NCBI GenBank assembly: GCA_037954325.1
Contig: JBBMNZ010000001.1
Coordinates: forward strand, 24,705,758 to 24,769,757
Source of the DNA: Fistularia commersonii
Lineage: Eukaryota; Chordata; Actinopteri; Syngnathiformes; Fistulariidae
Direction of reading: 5' to 3'
DNA length: 64,000 nucleotides
Part shown: positions 23,790-37,424 of the stretch, piece after piece
Layout of the letters: each line of letters begins with the position of its first letter
Position numbering within the stretch: the stretch's first letter is position 1
Position numbers and translations under genes: made by a program
Notes under the pieces: generated by a model
What the model saw: only the letters and a program-made list of their open reading frames with translations
What the model was told of the DNA's origin: nothing
Database searches by the model: none

Positions 23790-24019
23790 GTAGGAGATGC
23801 GGGTCAAACGCCTATTTTCTTCCTTTCCTCTGTTGAGGAACTTTACACTCATACACACACACACATACACACACACACGTTGGTCGCGCGCTGCGCGTGT
23901 ACGCGCTCCTCCGCCCGCCATCCCTGTATTTATTCATGTTTTCATTCTCACACGATTGAAGTGTGTCTCTTGGTGTGCGCGATCGCAACGTGCATGCGCG
24001 CTCCCTGTTTCTGGCACAG

Positions 24020-24021
<2 letters not shown>

Positions 24022-24071
<50 letters not shown>
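24022..24071. repeat. (GT)n microsatellite, 25 units
   Basis: A pure GT run about 230 bases past the candidate exon donor. Confidence 0.95.
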
Positions 24072-24074
<3 letters not shown>

Positions 24075-24394
24075 GGGGGTCTTTCTTCTGTTGTGTCTTT
24101 AGGAAGTTAAGAGATTTGCGGGATCCTTTTAGAGACCAACCTGCTGCTCTCCGGGGGGGGGGGGGGTAAAAATAAGAAAATAAATTAATATTAGATTTTT
24201 TTTTTTTTTTCTTTTTTTGAAGGTAAAATGAGTCTTGGTCTCCAGTCAACACCTGGTCTTTAACTCTGACCCCAAACCAAGGTGCCTTCAGTCAATGTGC
24301 CAGTGTGGGTTTTGCATACAAAGTATTTCCATGTGTTTATCCTGGTGTTTCGAGACTCCCTGCATGCGTGTGTCCTCCGAGACTCCCATCATCC

Positions 24395-24398
<4 letters not shown>

Positions 24399-24491
<93 letters not shown>
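24399..24491. repeat. (GT)n microsatellite, ~46 units
   Basis: A long pure GT run, among the longest in the window. Confidence 0.95.
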
Positions 24492-24492
<1 letters not shown>

Positions 24493-26461
24493 TGGTATCT
24501 TGTCAGATCCTGTGAGGTGGGGGTCAGTCACAGGGTCTCCCCTCTGGAATTCTCCTAGAATAGATGCAACACTCACACACACACACACACACACACGCAT
24601 GTACACCAATCACACATCCCAGCGACGTCTTTAGCCATCTAAATATTGTTCGATGACGACCCACAACGACCTGAGCGCTCAGATCTCGTGCAGCTGCATC
24701 GCACAGCGTCAGTCCAGTAAAGGACTATTTCTTTATCCATGTCTTCATCCTCTGGTTGAAGATCTTTCTTCATCTGATCATTATTGGCCGGTGTTGAGTT
24801 ATTGATGATTTGGAAACATCCTGATCGCTTGCTTGTTGTTGCTCCCGTCAGACCCCATTAAACCGAAATTCCGTCTTTTTTGTTGGAAACGCACGACACC
24901 TCGGGCTTCCAGTTTTTCAGTCTTTGTTGGAGGGGCAAAGAGGCTAAATTAGATTTCACTGCTATGCGATGAGAAGCAACCCAAAAGGCTTTGGTATGTG
25001 CTGAATGTAAGGGGTCTCATCTTGAATTTATCTCATACATAAAGCTTGGATAAGTTCCGGGGAAAAAATGATTCTATATTCTAAGATATATATGCATACA
25101 TGAAATATTGTACTTAACATTTGCAATAAGAGCAACAGGTAGGTTTTGAAAAGGACTGGTCTTACACACATAGTGGTCACCTATTGATGAAAGTGTATAA
25201 AGTTGGACAAATTGAAACTGAAATTGGCTCTGGAATGGAATAGCATACAAATTGATATTAAAAAAAAGAGTATTTATGTATGTATGTAAAGGTTTCCATG
25301 TATTCTGCAGCACAAGCTCAGTACTTGTCATTATGGTCTGACTCTAATTTTGTTGATTTATTTCTTCGTATGTCCCACAGCATAACTGGCTGCATCTTCG
25401 CACATATTGCTGTCTGTTAATATTTATTTTTTTATTCTTTTTGATTAGTTTTGATGTGCAGTGTTAAGTATACCCTGCCTCGAGGCCCATGTAAAGCAAG
25501 AAATCAGGAAGAAATGACCTGATATTAGGAGTTGGCTTATGTTTTGCTGCAGATGTTGGTTATAGAAAAGTAGACCAGATGTCAAAGTCCATGAGTCAGC
25601 TCACCCCTATTGTTATTTTTTCTTTTGTGTCAGAGCTGGTGACAGATTAAAAATAGAATCGTCATTCTTTTTCTTTTCCGTGGCGCAGAGAGGTCACGTA
25701 ACACCGCCGCAGACGCTTGAAGGGGTAATTTGTGAAAAGACAAATAAGGACACAGCAAAACTGAGACTGTACACACAGTGATCCTCCTCTATTGATACTC
25801 TTTTTTTTTTTTTTTTTTGCTTCAATACACAAGGAAGAGTTACAGGAATGAGTCAACAGTGGAAACCCAACGGTCGGTGGCTGCTTTTTGTCCGCTGGAT
25901 GTGTCTGTGTGTATGTGTGTGTGTGTGTGTATGCATGGACATTCACGCCGGCGTGTGTGTGTGTATGTGTAGATCTTGTCTGCTGTAACCTGAGCCTGGC
26001 TGGACACATAGACTCTGAGAAGGCCACAAAGACCACTCTGCCTGAATCAAGGAGAATGTGGAAGGTTGTTCTCGCTTGTATGTGTGTGTGTGTGTGTGTG
26101 TTTCTAATCCTCGGCTGCACATCCTCTTCAGACACACATACCCATACGCGCACAAAAGCAGATGCACACACTCACAGAACATGACTAACATTTTAGTCAT
26201 AAAAACATCAGTTACAGACTAAGTGGTAAAACGGTCCGTCTAGAATTGGGCGGTACCTAATTTCTGACCTTTGAAACTCAAATGTTACTGCAGCATATGG
26301 TAGTGAATGGTTTACACCTTTCAAAAGGAATGCCTGTGGGCTGTCAGGATGCCAAGTACCCTCAAAAACAGATCCAGTCATCAGGTTCAAGTTGGGCAAA
26401 AGGTTATGATGTCATACAAAACATAGAAAATGTCTATCAAAGAGTTTTTTTGGTTTATATC
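24492..26461. other. non-coding stretch
   Basis: No coding exon recognised. Short CA/GT runs occur near 24,570, 25,910 and 26,080. If a gene starts at 23.7 kb this is its first intron. Confidence 0.35.
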
Positions 26462-26640
26462 GCTACCTTGGCTCTGTTGGTAGAGTGATGACCCTCCATT
26501 CAGAAGGCTGGCGTTTCCGTTCCCGGCTCCTCTTCTACGAATACTGATCCCCGAGTTGCTTCTGATGGCCCGGCCAGTGCCTTGGTGTGTGTGTGTGTGT
26601 GTGTGTGGGAATGCTATCTAGCGTAAATTGCGATGTAAGA
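26462..26640 (+). mobile_element. tRNA-headed SINE, partial
   Basis: The head TTGGCTCTGTTGGTAGAGTG resembles a tRNA A box and GGCGTTTCCGTTCCCGGC a B box at about the expected spacing. The body CCCGAGTTGCTTCTGATGG, GGCCAGTGCCTTG and (TG)n follows a pattern I recall from teleost SINEs. The 3' tail is lost. It is not a functional tRNA gene, because the cloverleaf is incomplete. Confidence 0.6.
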
Positions 26641-28057
26641 TGACACCACTTACCATTTCTTTAAAACAAAAAGGCTGTTGTACCTCACTCACGGTCATTG
26701 CATTACGTGCAGAAACATGATGAAGGAGCGAGACGCATAAACAAACCTTTTTTCTGTTTCTGTGATGCAGTCTCGTAAATCCTCAGCTTTCATCCCTAAA
26801 AACGTTTAATAATAATCTATCCTTTATTACTCCCCTGTGGAAAAATTCATCCTCTGCAATCAACCTATCATGGATGAGCCATGAGCAGAAGGCTGTCTTG
26901 CTCAACAACACTTCGACACACAAGGAGCACCGGGAATCGAAACGTGAATGTTCGGGTCTTGAGATGATCGCTCAACCTCCTCTTGCGCCACGCCGCCCCA
27001 ACAAACACACACGGGATGCTGCTGGATCATTTCACTGATCTGGCAGATGTGTGTGTGTGTGTTCTTTGGACATGTACCACGGAGGGTCTTTGACAGTCGG
27101 TCAGTGTTGCACGAATTGATAAATCGTTCGGCTTTTTTGAAAAGTCTTTGGGCCGTTGAATCTCCTCTCCCTTTTTTCATGGTGTTTTTATTTTTAAACA
27201 TTACCCCGAAACCACAAACTCTTTTCCTCTGAGGGTTTGGTAATCTGTAAAGGGTTAAGCCACCCCCTGTCTTCATAACCTCAATTTAAGGAAAGGAAAA
27301 CATTAAATATGAAAGAGAGGCTAAATGAATGCCATAAGTCGCGTACTACACTGTGGCTCCTGCCTGCTCTATCTGATTTGCATATACGATAACAGACATG
27401 ATAGCATTAATCGAATTTATTTAATCTCGTCAGTAAAGTTAACTGAGAAAACACACATCCGACATAATGAGTTTGTTGACGTTGTGTTTCTAGCTTGTGG
27501 CCGAATTATTGTTCGACCATCGGTCAGAATACAGAATTCTTCAACAAGGCCATTTTTTGAAGAAAACAAGATTGTTGTTGGGGTTAAATTCCGTCTAAGT
27601 AGATAAATAAATGGCGATAAACTTATTAGTCACAATAGTTCGTACAAATATAAAGTAGTAATTTTATCAGCTGTATTCCATCATTTTTAGTCACTCCAGA
27701 TGCCACCGAATAAGGCCAAGCTCTCCCAACCTCTAAGCAGAGGCAGCTGGGTGCATGTGAGGGGAGAGACCAACAGAAGGCCCAAAGATGTGATGCATAT
27801 TAAAGATGTGTAAAACCTCCGTGAAATGATCCGGATCCGACAGATTCTTCAGAGGAGCGCATCCTCCCCTCCACAGTGGGGGATCAAATGGAAGCAGGGA
27901 AGTTCGGGCTATGTGGGGAGAGGTTGGGGGCTCAGGAAAAGGAAAGGAAAACTAGCTTGTGGGGCTGGTCAAGTAGAAGAGAAAACAAGGCTTGGCTGGT
28001 GAGACAGTCAATCGGGTGTTTTTTTTTACCTTACTAGTCTACCGGAAGGGTATAGAT
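26641..28057. other. non-coding stretch
   Basis: No gene or repeat identified. 27,690-27,970 is complex unique-looking sequence without an open frame of note. Confidence 0.35.
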
Positions 28058-28712
28058 CAGCGGGTCCCAACCTTTTTTTGTACCATGGACCAATTTTATA
28101 CATGAAACTACACTGCTCAAAAAAATAAAGGGAACACTTAAAAAACACATCCTTGATCTAAATGAATGAAATATTCTTATGAAATACTTTGCTCTTTACA
28201 CAGTTGAATGTGCTGACAACAAAATCACACAAAAATGATCAATGGAAATGAATTGTATCAACCCATGGAGGTCTGGATTAGGAATCACACTCAAAATTAA
28301 AGTGTAAAAACAAACTCCAGGCTGATCCAACTTTGATGTAATGTCCTTAAAACAAGTCAAAATGAATCTGTGTTGCTTCCTGAGTGGACACTATGATTTC
28401 TCACAAGTGTGATTGGCTTGGAGTTACATTGTGTTGTTCAAGTGTTCCCTTTATTTTTTTCGTGGACCGTTCAGAGGTGCAGGGGTTACAAACAGTAGAA
28501 AATTTTGTTAGTTCACGGTATTTCATCAGAATACGACAATTCAACAATATCAGTAAGTGCGGCAGTTGGATGAAGGCGGAAACAGTCGTTCTTCAAAATA
28601 AGATCTGGAAAGTCCAATGAAATAAACTATCATTTGTACCAAGAAAGATTTTCTTTGCAGACCAGGCAACCAAATGATCCTTGGACCAGGACCTGGGGTC
28701 GGGGGACCTCTG
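28058..28712. mobile_element. hAT element (CAGTGGTCCCCAACC type) interrupted by a MITE
   Basis: Starts CAGCGGGTCCCAACC and ends GGGGTCGGGGGACCTCTG, diverged inverted ends of the family seen intact at 57,286-58,073. The flanks GTATAGAT and GTCCTGAT agree at 5 of 8. The right part (AAGTGCGGCAGT.., AATAAGATCTGGAA, ACCAAGAAAG) matches the copy at 38,886. A 349-bp MITE is inserted after position 28,111. Confidence 0.7.
28112..28460 (-). mobile_element. MITE with ACTGCTCAAAAAAATAAAGG termini, copy 2
   Basis: This is the full-length reverse complement of the 2,288-2,643 element with scattered differences. It begins ACTGCTCAAAAAAATAAAGG. The other end stops at TTTATTTTTTT, and the host hAT sequence resumes with CGTGGACCG, so its terminal GAGCAGT has been lost. 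Confidence 0.85.
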
Positions 28713-31700
28713 GTCCTGATTATAATTGGGATTAGAAGGACCTTTCAGTGAGGCAGGTCTTGTATAATCTGAGAACAATCGGTACTTGAAAATAAATAAG
28801 GGTTACAGTTTGGATTCCAAGGGTTTGACCGAGAGAGGTTGCCCAATCTCAGCAGGGAGGTCGACCAGGCGAAAGGGTTCGGGACAGGAAAAGGCCCCCG
28901 CAACTGGCCGAAGGGAATGTTTAACTGAACCCAGATAGAAAATGACATCTGAATAAGCGGCGTGAATCGCGTGAATCATAGGATTCAGTCGGTCGCAGAG
29001 AACCTAGACGTCGACAACTGAAAAAAAAAATTGGACAAAGACTTAATGAAAGTAGGTTTAGACGTCAAGCGATTTCCATGACACAGGACAAAATTTTCCC
29101 TTACAACACTTCAGTCACTGAAATGACTTACTGATAATCCTGTAGCAGGCGTTTCCGTGACAACGCACACAAACACAGATACACAAGGTAAGGGACGCGC
29201 CGCATACCCGAGCAGCTGGTAACTGACTAATTGGCTCGTTCTGGATGGACAGAACCAGAGGAAGTCATTAGTGGTGTGAAATGGGAGGAACACTGACTCA
29301 GGGTTCTGTTTGTAAACACATCTAAGGTTTGCAATACGCTTGGGGGGGATTTTTAGTAAATTTGCACCAATTAGTTAACCCCCCTCCCCCCCATAGCGGT
29401 TTGTGGTACTTTTGGTTTTCCACTCCTATCCAAAAGATCCAAAGGATTTTAACGCTTATTATCGTCGTCCTCCGTACAAGGTGGATGGCATGTTAAACCA
29501 ATGCTGCCGTTTTCTCCAATCTCATCGAGCGCTCTTGAAAGGCTCGATGATATTCGGTCTAAATGACGGAATATTTAAATAAACACCGCTTTTACGCATT
29601 GCCGTTCTTGTCACGGATTCTGTCTCCCCTCTCCGTCTCCTTCCCTTTCATCTACGCGCAGCAGCAGGGGAGGTTGTTTCACGAGTTCTATCTTCCATAC
29701 AGATTTGGTTGATTAGTCTCTTTGTCCGTCCCTGCCTGGTTGGAGTGGAAGGTTTGTGGGTGGATGGGCGACGGAGTCTGGTTCCAAACTGTATTTATGT
29801 TGGCCACGGTCGCAGTCACACAGACGTGTGCGTCATTTCACAGGTGCTTGTTGTTTCCAAGCTTTGTGTGTTCAACTTGATGTCACTCGGTACGAGTGTG
29901 TGCGCGCGTGCATGTCTGGTTGTTTCTATGGGTGTGTATCCATGTGTTTTATTAATCTGCGTTTCTGTTCGCTTTGCACTCAGATGCCGAGGGTTAGTAA
30001 GTGCAGCACTACAATACATGATTGTAAGACAGTGGAAATTTCCAGATGTAATGGAGAAGTGATTTTGATCAGTGTTGTGACCTGCGGATCCACAGGGGAC
30101 GGTATAATTCTCGCTCGTGTCTCGCTTGGCAGTCCGCTGTTTAAAGTCTTTTCCCGAGGGCGTCGTCAGAGGTTTCGAAGAAAATGTCTAGTAAAATTTT
30201 GACCAAATTTATGACCAATTAGGGCCGTATAATACTTTGTCAAATTTTGCACATCAAAAAAAAAAAAAAAAGAAAAGAAAAAAGGCTTCTTGTGCAGTTA
30301 TTTTCACCTCATCTGTGGAGCGGGTTGTGAGGGTAACCATATATTTATGTACTCCACTGAGTGCATCTCAAACACATACCTGGGATTGGCGTGAAGTTAA
30401 GCAGTTTGACCTTCACTTGGTTTGGAAATAGCCGATATGCCTGGAGTACATTTGGAACTTCTGTTTCTTTGAGGCATCGAACGCGAGGGAGACAAGGTCA
30501 CATCCCCCAGTGTTGGTTTTCAGGAACCCCTCGGCGTGAGGCGTAAAAAACATCGTTTGGAACTGGTTCCATTTCACTCAGTGCGGAGATATGAATAAGA
30601 CCAGCTGTGTAAAGCCGGCGGATGGAAAGCTCTGGCGGCGTTTCAGAAGATGGGAGTTGGAAAAGGACCCCCGCTAGAGCCGCCTGTTTAGGTTTCCTGT
30701 CACCACTGTTTGCGCCACTGAAGGAGGTCTGACTGGTGCTGTTTGAGGCTCCCGGCCAACGCATATGTGAAGTCATCGGCTTCGATACGGGCTCTTGCGT
30801 AGGCATTTCGACTTTGTGTGACCGACGTACTTTCTGTGGTGACAGAACACATTTTTCTTTTCATGGCATTTTTACCGACCGACCTTGCGTAAGCTTCATA
30901 AAGCCGAGCAACATCGCTGACAGATATACAAACATGCCAGTTTTAATTTGGACATGCGGTGGCACGGCAATGTTTGAAACCTCTTAAGATTTAGGGCAAT
31001 AACTGTAAAAGCTTACGCCGTATGTGGATACATTTGGACATTTGGTCGCGTGTATTGTTTTTTTTTATCACTCATTGAAGAAAGACATAGAAATCATGCA
31101 ATCTTAATGCTGGCAGCCCGGCTCTATTACTTGGAGAGACAGAAAATGGAAGTGCTAATTGAAAAAAATCCAAAAAACAGGACTTGCACAAGAAAAATTG
31201 TCAGCCTTACACATTTCTAGGTTTTAACAATGATAATAAAAGTGGATTTTGAATTTGTTTAAGTCGCTGTAACACAGTCTTGGATGTGCTATTCTTGTCT
31301 GCCTCACTTTGCCCGTGGCCAAATACTAGTGTGAGCTATGCTAATAGCTCTATGACTTAAAACACATCAAAAACTTCTAGTTTTCTTAGAAATACCGAAA
31401 TCTTGTCACTGATAGTTATCATTTATATTCATATGCTTGTAAGTATATTGCCGGTATACACATGATTTCGGAAATAAAATCTTTAAAATCTAGCAACACT
31501 TCCTGCTGCGGCTGCCGCTGAAGGAAAATATCAAGGATGAATGGAGATGGACAAAAATAAACCAAACTCCCTTAGGATACAAAGTTTTTATTCTATTTCT
31601 TTTTTGACTTATATTCATCTGTGCTTATAATAAAAATGATAGCTGCAATCTAACAATGTGTATCTAACTGTCAGTCATGCTGGTGTTTGGGAGCGTTGTT

Positions 31701-31979
31701 TCTGTATTGAAGCCAGGAGTCCCGGTCCACCGACTGCTGCAGGACTTCTCACATTTAAGCTTTATAATTGATTCATGGTGTGATTTATGTAGCTCTTTGC
31801 ACCCGCATGCCATTAGTCGTGCTACACGCAGGCACTCACATACACACACACACTCACACACACATATGTGCCGGGCACACGCACTCGAAAGCCAAGGGTT
31901 ACTCATCACTGCAGCACAAGGCCACCATTGTATTTAGCATCTTCATGGCACTTTCTGACGCACTCATTCACATTTCCTA

Positions 31980-31982
<3 letters not shown>
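28713..31982. other. non-coding stretch
   Basis: No coding exon, RNA gene or well-defined repeat recognised. The longer plus-strand frames near 29,700-30,200 look like random sequence and overlap each other in different frames. Confidence 0.35.

Positions 31983-32022
<40 letters not shown>
31983..32022. repeat. (GT)n microsatellite, ~20 units
   Basis: A pure GT run. Confidence 0.95.
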
Positions 32023-32031
<9 letters not shown>

Positions 32032-33434
32032 GTCGTGTCATATTGCATGCAACCCTGCTGACTGCTAAAAATGAAGAAGTGTCAGGGACAGTGTAAGTCT
32101 GACAGCGAGTGAGTGTCTGTGTTTGTTGTTCGGTTGTTACCCTCCTTGCTGTGACGGCCGTTTCCTCCGGTGAAAATCCTCTTAAAAATTCCATCTTTTT
32201 TTAGATATCACAAATTCCATTTTGCAATTTAGAGTGGTATGTGAGTTAGGGTAGCATTGTGAATGTGTTACCTTAACTGAGTTTTGTTTTTGGATGACAG
32301 ACTGTCTAACATCTGCTCCCTTCTTTTAGACACAGATAATGACATGGAGTCTTGACAAGTGAGGCTATCTTGAAAGGGGGTTCACCTGTTGCGGTTTGTG
32401 GCGAACCAAAAAAATGGGTCATTTACCATTAAATAGGGAAAGAGGCTGTTCAGATAAAAAAAACATTACTTAAAGTTCCATTGATTTGAGCTGTGGGTGA
32501 GAATAATGCAAAAAAATGCTGCCTTTGTTTATATTGTGAAATATTCTAACATTTCCATGATACCACGCTAGTCTTGCAGTATTTTGCCCATAAGGCAAAT
32601 TAGATAAGAAGCAGGGGTGGCACTAGCAGACGATTTGGTAGGCCGCTGGCAAAACCGAAATGGAGTGCACCCCTGTCAGCAATAATGCTGTAGTACACGG
32701 TCTCCATGCACATTAGATCAGCTACAAGTGGGTGTACAACTTTGATGATGTTTACAGCTGAAGGGTTGGGAAATAACTTCTCATCTCTGAATGTTTTCTC
32801 AGAATGCTTGGCTAAATTGAACTTTTTGAATTGAAAAAAAAAAAAAAAAAAAGATGTGGCTTCTTGCGTTGCTCCATGAGTACACGCTCATATTTAGATA
32901 TGATTGCACTCACCGTTTATTTATATGTAAAAAAAGGGAGACAACCTAGATATGGATTGTTGAATGACCGGTTGTATTCCTGTGCTCTTCAACAATATGG
33001 ATGTGGTTGTCAAAATAAACACCCCCCCTAAATTGAGAAGTCCAGCCCACAATGGGATGATTCACACTCGCAGTGTGGGTGGTGGACTTTGACACATGGC
33101 CTTTTCGAATCACCTCTCACCACTGGAAGATCTACTCTGGGAGAGAAGACCCAGAGCAGGAAAGTAAAAGAGGCTGTAGATAAGTAAGGGATGAAGAGCT
33201 GGACGCTTTGATTCACTGATCTCCCATCATCCTCTGCTGCTCATTGACTGGCTCCATTGTGATGCTGGTGAGGAGCGCTGATTGGTCGGTCGGGTCTGAA
33301 TGTCACTGCTTCTTGTCCCCGCACTCTGGAATTTGTGTGTGTGTTTGTGTGCGATGAGTTAATAGCTATGCATTGAGTGGCCGATTGTGTTCTTCCATCC
33401 ACACTGGCGCTCTTTGTCCAGAATACGAACACAC

Positions 33435-33464
33435 ACGTACACACACACACACACACACACACAC
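33435..33464. repeat. (CA)n microsatellite
   Basis: About 15 units. Confidence 0.9.
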
Positions 33465-34684
33465 AAGCGTGCAAATGCACGCACACGCACGTATCTGGAC
33501 CATGCATTCCTCCCGTGGCAAGGCACTTGCCAAGAGAGCGAGAGGGGAAGAAAGAAAGTAGTAACTAACAAACTAACAGTACCATTCATAGTCATGCTGG
33601 TGTGGTTTCTCCTGGCTCCGGTTTGAGACATGAATGGATCTAAAGCTAAAAATATTTTACGGCTGCTTTTTATGCCTCTGCTACTCTTCTGCTTTTTTCA
33701 TTACTTTTCTCACCATGTGGCGTTCTCTTGCAGTGGATGCAGATGAAGCCTGCGCCGCATTGAGATACATTTGATAGCATTTCTGGGTTCATCGGGTCAA
33801 ATGCTTGGCGGTGAAATTGGTAAATAAATACGAGAAATCAAGAAGCATGAGATTAAACAGAGCGCAAGCGGAGGACAGGCTGGTTCAGTAGTTATGAGAT
33901 GAATTGATAACACCGAAGCAGAGCTGGTTGCAGGCAGGGATCACCAGAGGCCCCACAAGTCATGATACAGCTGCAATTCTAAATACCTTAGTTGCCAACT
34001 ATTGTGATTTCGTTTATACATAGAATAACTGCAAATTATTTATGACTCCAAAGCAGAGCATCTGCACAATGTGATAGTGTCAGACTGAAGAACACCGTCA
34101 TAAAAGTCTGTCATAAATGCGTTGGACTTGTACTAAAATTTTTTACTCCTTCGTAGTGACGCGTGTACCCAATTGAATACTACGTCATGTTCTTGGTTTT
34201 GGTGACATGTTAAGAAACTTTGTCACGGGTCAACAACTGGTGATTCCTGCTCCATCCCCGGCGGATTTTAGCTGTCACGAAGGGAATCAGAAATGTGCTG
34301 CATAGCTCATCGCACTCATAAATTAGCCAGGAGGCTGACAATGTCAAACAAATAGCTTCTGTCAGAGATGCGAAGCTGTCGGGCGTTGCTTGGTCCGCTG
34401 TAAATAGACCGGAGGAGCTTGCTAGGCAGGCTGGGCTCCATGGCTCTGCTTTATGATTAGCCTTAAAGCTAGCGATGTGCTCACACACTCCTGCTGCACG
34501 AGATGCAAAATTTAGCACGTAGCTCGGCCCCGAAAAGCGTCTCACCGCTTAGTCTGATCCATCTCAGCCTCGCTTATTGATCAGCCATGAGGACAATTTG
34601 CCAAAGTGAATCCTCGTGGATGCTCTATATTGAATTTGCAAAATACAATTACAAAATTCACCCCAACATTTGTCAAAAAAAGAG

Positions 34685-34685
34685 T

Positions 34686-34716
<31 letters not shown>
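34685..34716. repeat. (CAA)n microsatellite
   Basis: About 10 CAA units followed by an A run. Confidence 0.9.
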
Positions 34717-37424
34717 AAAAAAAAACGGCTGGTGACTGACTCGGCCAATTGATGGACGAAAATATCTGTCACCTAACTCATGTTCCTCTTGGCCGTGTCC
34801 AAACCACCTTAGTTTGCAGTCATGTAACTGAAAACCCGTCTGCCTGGAAGGAAGCTCAAGCACGGCCAACAAGCCTCAACCTGAGCGGCGTATCAGCAAA
34901 TAGAGCGCTCCGCCTTTGGTTTGGACACATTTTAACTTCAGTGAGGAAGACACTGATGTGTGGAGAAGACAATTTCCAATATAGTGGATTCATTTCCTAA
35001 TCTTTTTTAGATAATCGGTGTGCTGCGTAGAAGCCATGTTGCTTCCCCAGTTTGAAGTCGTATGAAGACAGTGAGGTAGTGCAATGTCTCGGCCCGCCAC
35101 ATCCTAAGCTGTACAACAGACAGGCAGACCAAATGAGTTTTACTCATTTAGCTTTTATTGGTCAGTGTGGGTAGACCATGTGTCTCACTCCTTGCCACAT
35201 ATAGCCAGAGATGAAGGGAAGAGGGTTGAAAATGATCGATCGAGGGGCCTCAAAGGAACCAGAAGGAATGGACTCCGAAGTCGGTAGGTAGAAAGACGAA
35301 GGGGCTGTTTAAATGACTCGATCCGATGTTGGGAATTCGCCTTACCACGGAAATACCTCCAGTGCAGCATGGGAAATAGGGTGAGAGACTATTTCAGACT
35401 TTGCCTCTGTTTGTTATGCCAGTCAGCATCTCAGGGCAGAGACAGCATGGGGAGGTTTTCGAGAGCTGTAAGTACATTATCATGTGAGCTTGGAGGGAGG
35501 GTCCCAGGGTGCCCTTGCTTGTTTTTTTTCTTCCCCTTTCACAGTTTAATCTAAATCCATTCAAGAACCTTTTATTGGGGAGATAAGATTGCTCTGACAT
35601 TGCCAAGGCTTAAGTGCATCTTTCTGGCTGGTTGGAGGAGGAAGTAGGTTCCCCACATTGTTTATAATCTGCCTTTAACTCCACACTCATGCATACTTAG
35701 AGAACACTGTAACACATTCACTCGCGCCAACACGCAGGGAATATATACAGGCTCGCATCTTGCACTGAAATAGACACGTAGCCGTATGTGGAGCTCCATC
35801 AGCCCTGCCGTCTTTTTGCAAATATGTAGGTATGGATGTGCATGTTGTGCCAATATCAGACCTACAAATATATAATGACAGTTCACCGTACATTCAATTC
35901 TAAACAGCTCACTGCTGAACACAACATCCATTGGATTCAGTAGTGTGTAATGGCAAGGGGAGGACGCCTAAAGCAAAACTATATGAATAAGAAATAAAAA
36001 AAAGTTGGCCAAACCAAACCAAATCCAAAGCTCTCTAAATCCTCAATGTAATTCTAGTATTTAACCTTAATTCTGATTTTCATTTCCAATTTCCTTCCCG
36101 ACGTAAAAATTGGCATCTTCCTCATGCTGAACGGACTGGAAGTAAACTAAGGACTGTCTGGTGCGGTATTGACATTTGTCCTTTTTTTTTTTTTTTCCTT
36201 TTTCAAGCACTGACAGGTCTAATCTAATACAAACGTTTGCATTTAAGAATATCAGCCGATTTGTCCGTATCTGAATTTTTCCCACAGATAACCCCTATAA
36301 TGAAGTGGATCGGTGCGTCACGCATACAGCGCAAAGGCTCAAATACACATTTATATGCGCGCATTCGGACACTGTGGTTGGACAAAGCATGTGCCTAAAT
36401 TTGTATGTGTGCGCAGCGGATAGTTGGCAGACGTTGCACCGGTCAGATCTCAGCACACTCGAGCTTCCCTCCTGCCTGCCAGTCTGACCGCTAGTGTATG
36501 TGTGTTTATATATACGTGTGCGTTTGTGTTTGTGTCTACGCGGGCCATTGTTCGACTGCACGGCGAAACTCTGCGCGACCGACTCTGCCGTAAAACCCGT
36601 ATAATTTCACCCGTATCTCTCCTCGCCGAGTGTGTCTGCTCTGGATTTTCCTCTAACAGTTGCTCATTTGGTATATTTAATGACAGTTATGAGATTTTTT
36701 TTTTTTTTTAATGCGGCATGCGTGCTTTTCTGTGTTTCCATAAATGCGTTTCCATCTGTTTTTCGCAAGACCAGTTCTAAATCCTGGTAATGTCTCATTT
36801 GAAAGATTCTGTTGCTCCCCCATTATAGGTCAGAAGACACTACTCTCTGTCTCTCAAGCTCTTTTTCTCTCTCATTCTCTTTCTGTCTCATCATCCCTCT
36901 GTCTTTTGGCCGTCTTCACAATCCCAAGTCTGTCTTTTTTTTTTTTTTGAAATTGTGCGTTATCCCGAGGATATCTTCAAGCATTTTTCTGATAATTCAA
37001 ACTGGACCGATCATGTCTGCAATGCAGTATCGTACACCGTTGCCTTCGCAACTCATTTTTTTAACCGCATTTCCAATTTTCAAAATGCTTTGCGAAGAAG
37101 GCGCCGCATATGGGCAGATGACTGACAGATGAGCGCGAGGGGGCGGTAACTTTGTCAAAAAAAAAAAAAAATCAATATATGATTATGACATATTGCCAAG
37201 AATATCCCAAAGAGTGTTTTCTTAAAAGTATATTTATGTTAAGTTATGAACCTGACTGGATGGATGGTTTGAGAAAAGGCCGAGAGAGACGAGCAAATAG
37301 GAAGAACGCAAACGGGTCAAGTTGACCCGAGGCGACATGTGAACTTAAAACACTTCGAACTTCGGTGTCAAGAATTAGAGGTCACATATTACACATATCG
37401 GTGGCTAAGAGGTCAGAGAAGAAG

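Larger units (their letters stand above)
32023..37424. other. long non-coding stretch, probable intron or intergenic
   Basis: No coding exon recognised. Microsatellites occur at 33,435-33,464 (CA) and 34,685-34,716 (CAA). The segment 33,950-34,560 is complex and repeat-free and is flagged in the findings as a possible conserved non-coding element. Confidence 0.35.

Noticed and set aside
23739..24110. Protein-coding first exon at the CpG-rich block
   Set aside because: Several overlapping frames start here, but all run into the GT array and none resembles a known N-terminus. A non-coding exon is more likely.
26462..26535. A functional tRNA gene
   Set aside because: A- and B-box-like segments exist, but no cloverleaf pairs up and the sequence runs into a SINE body.
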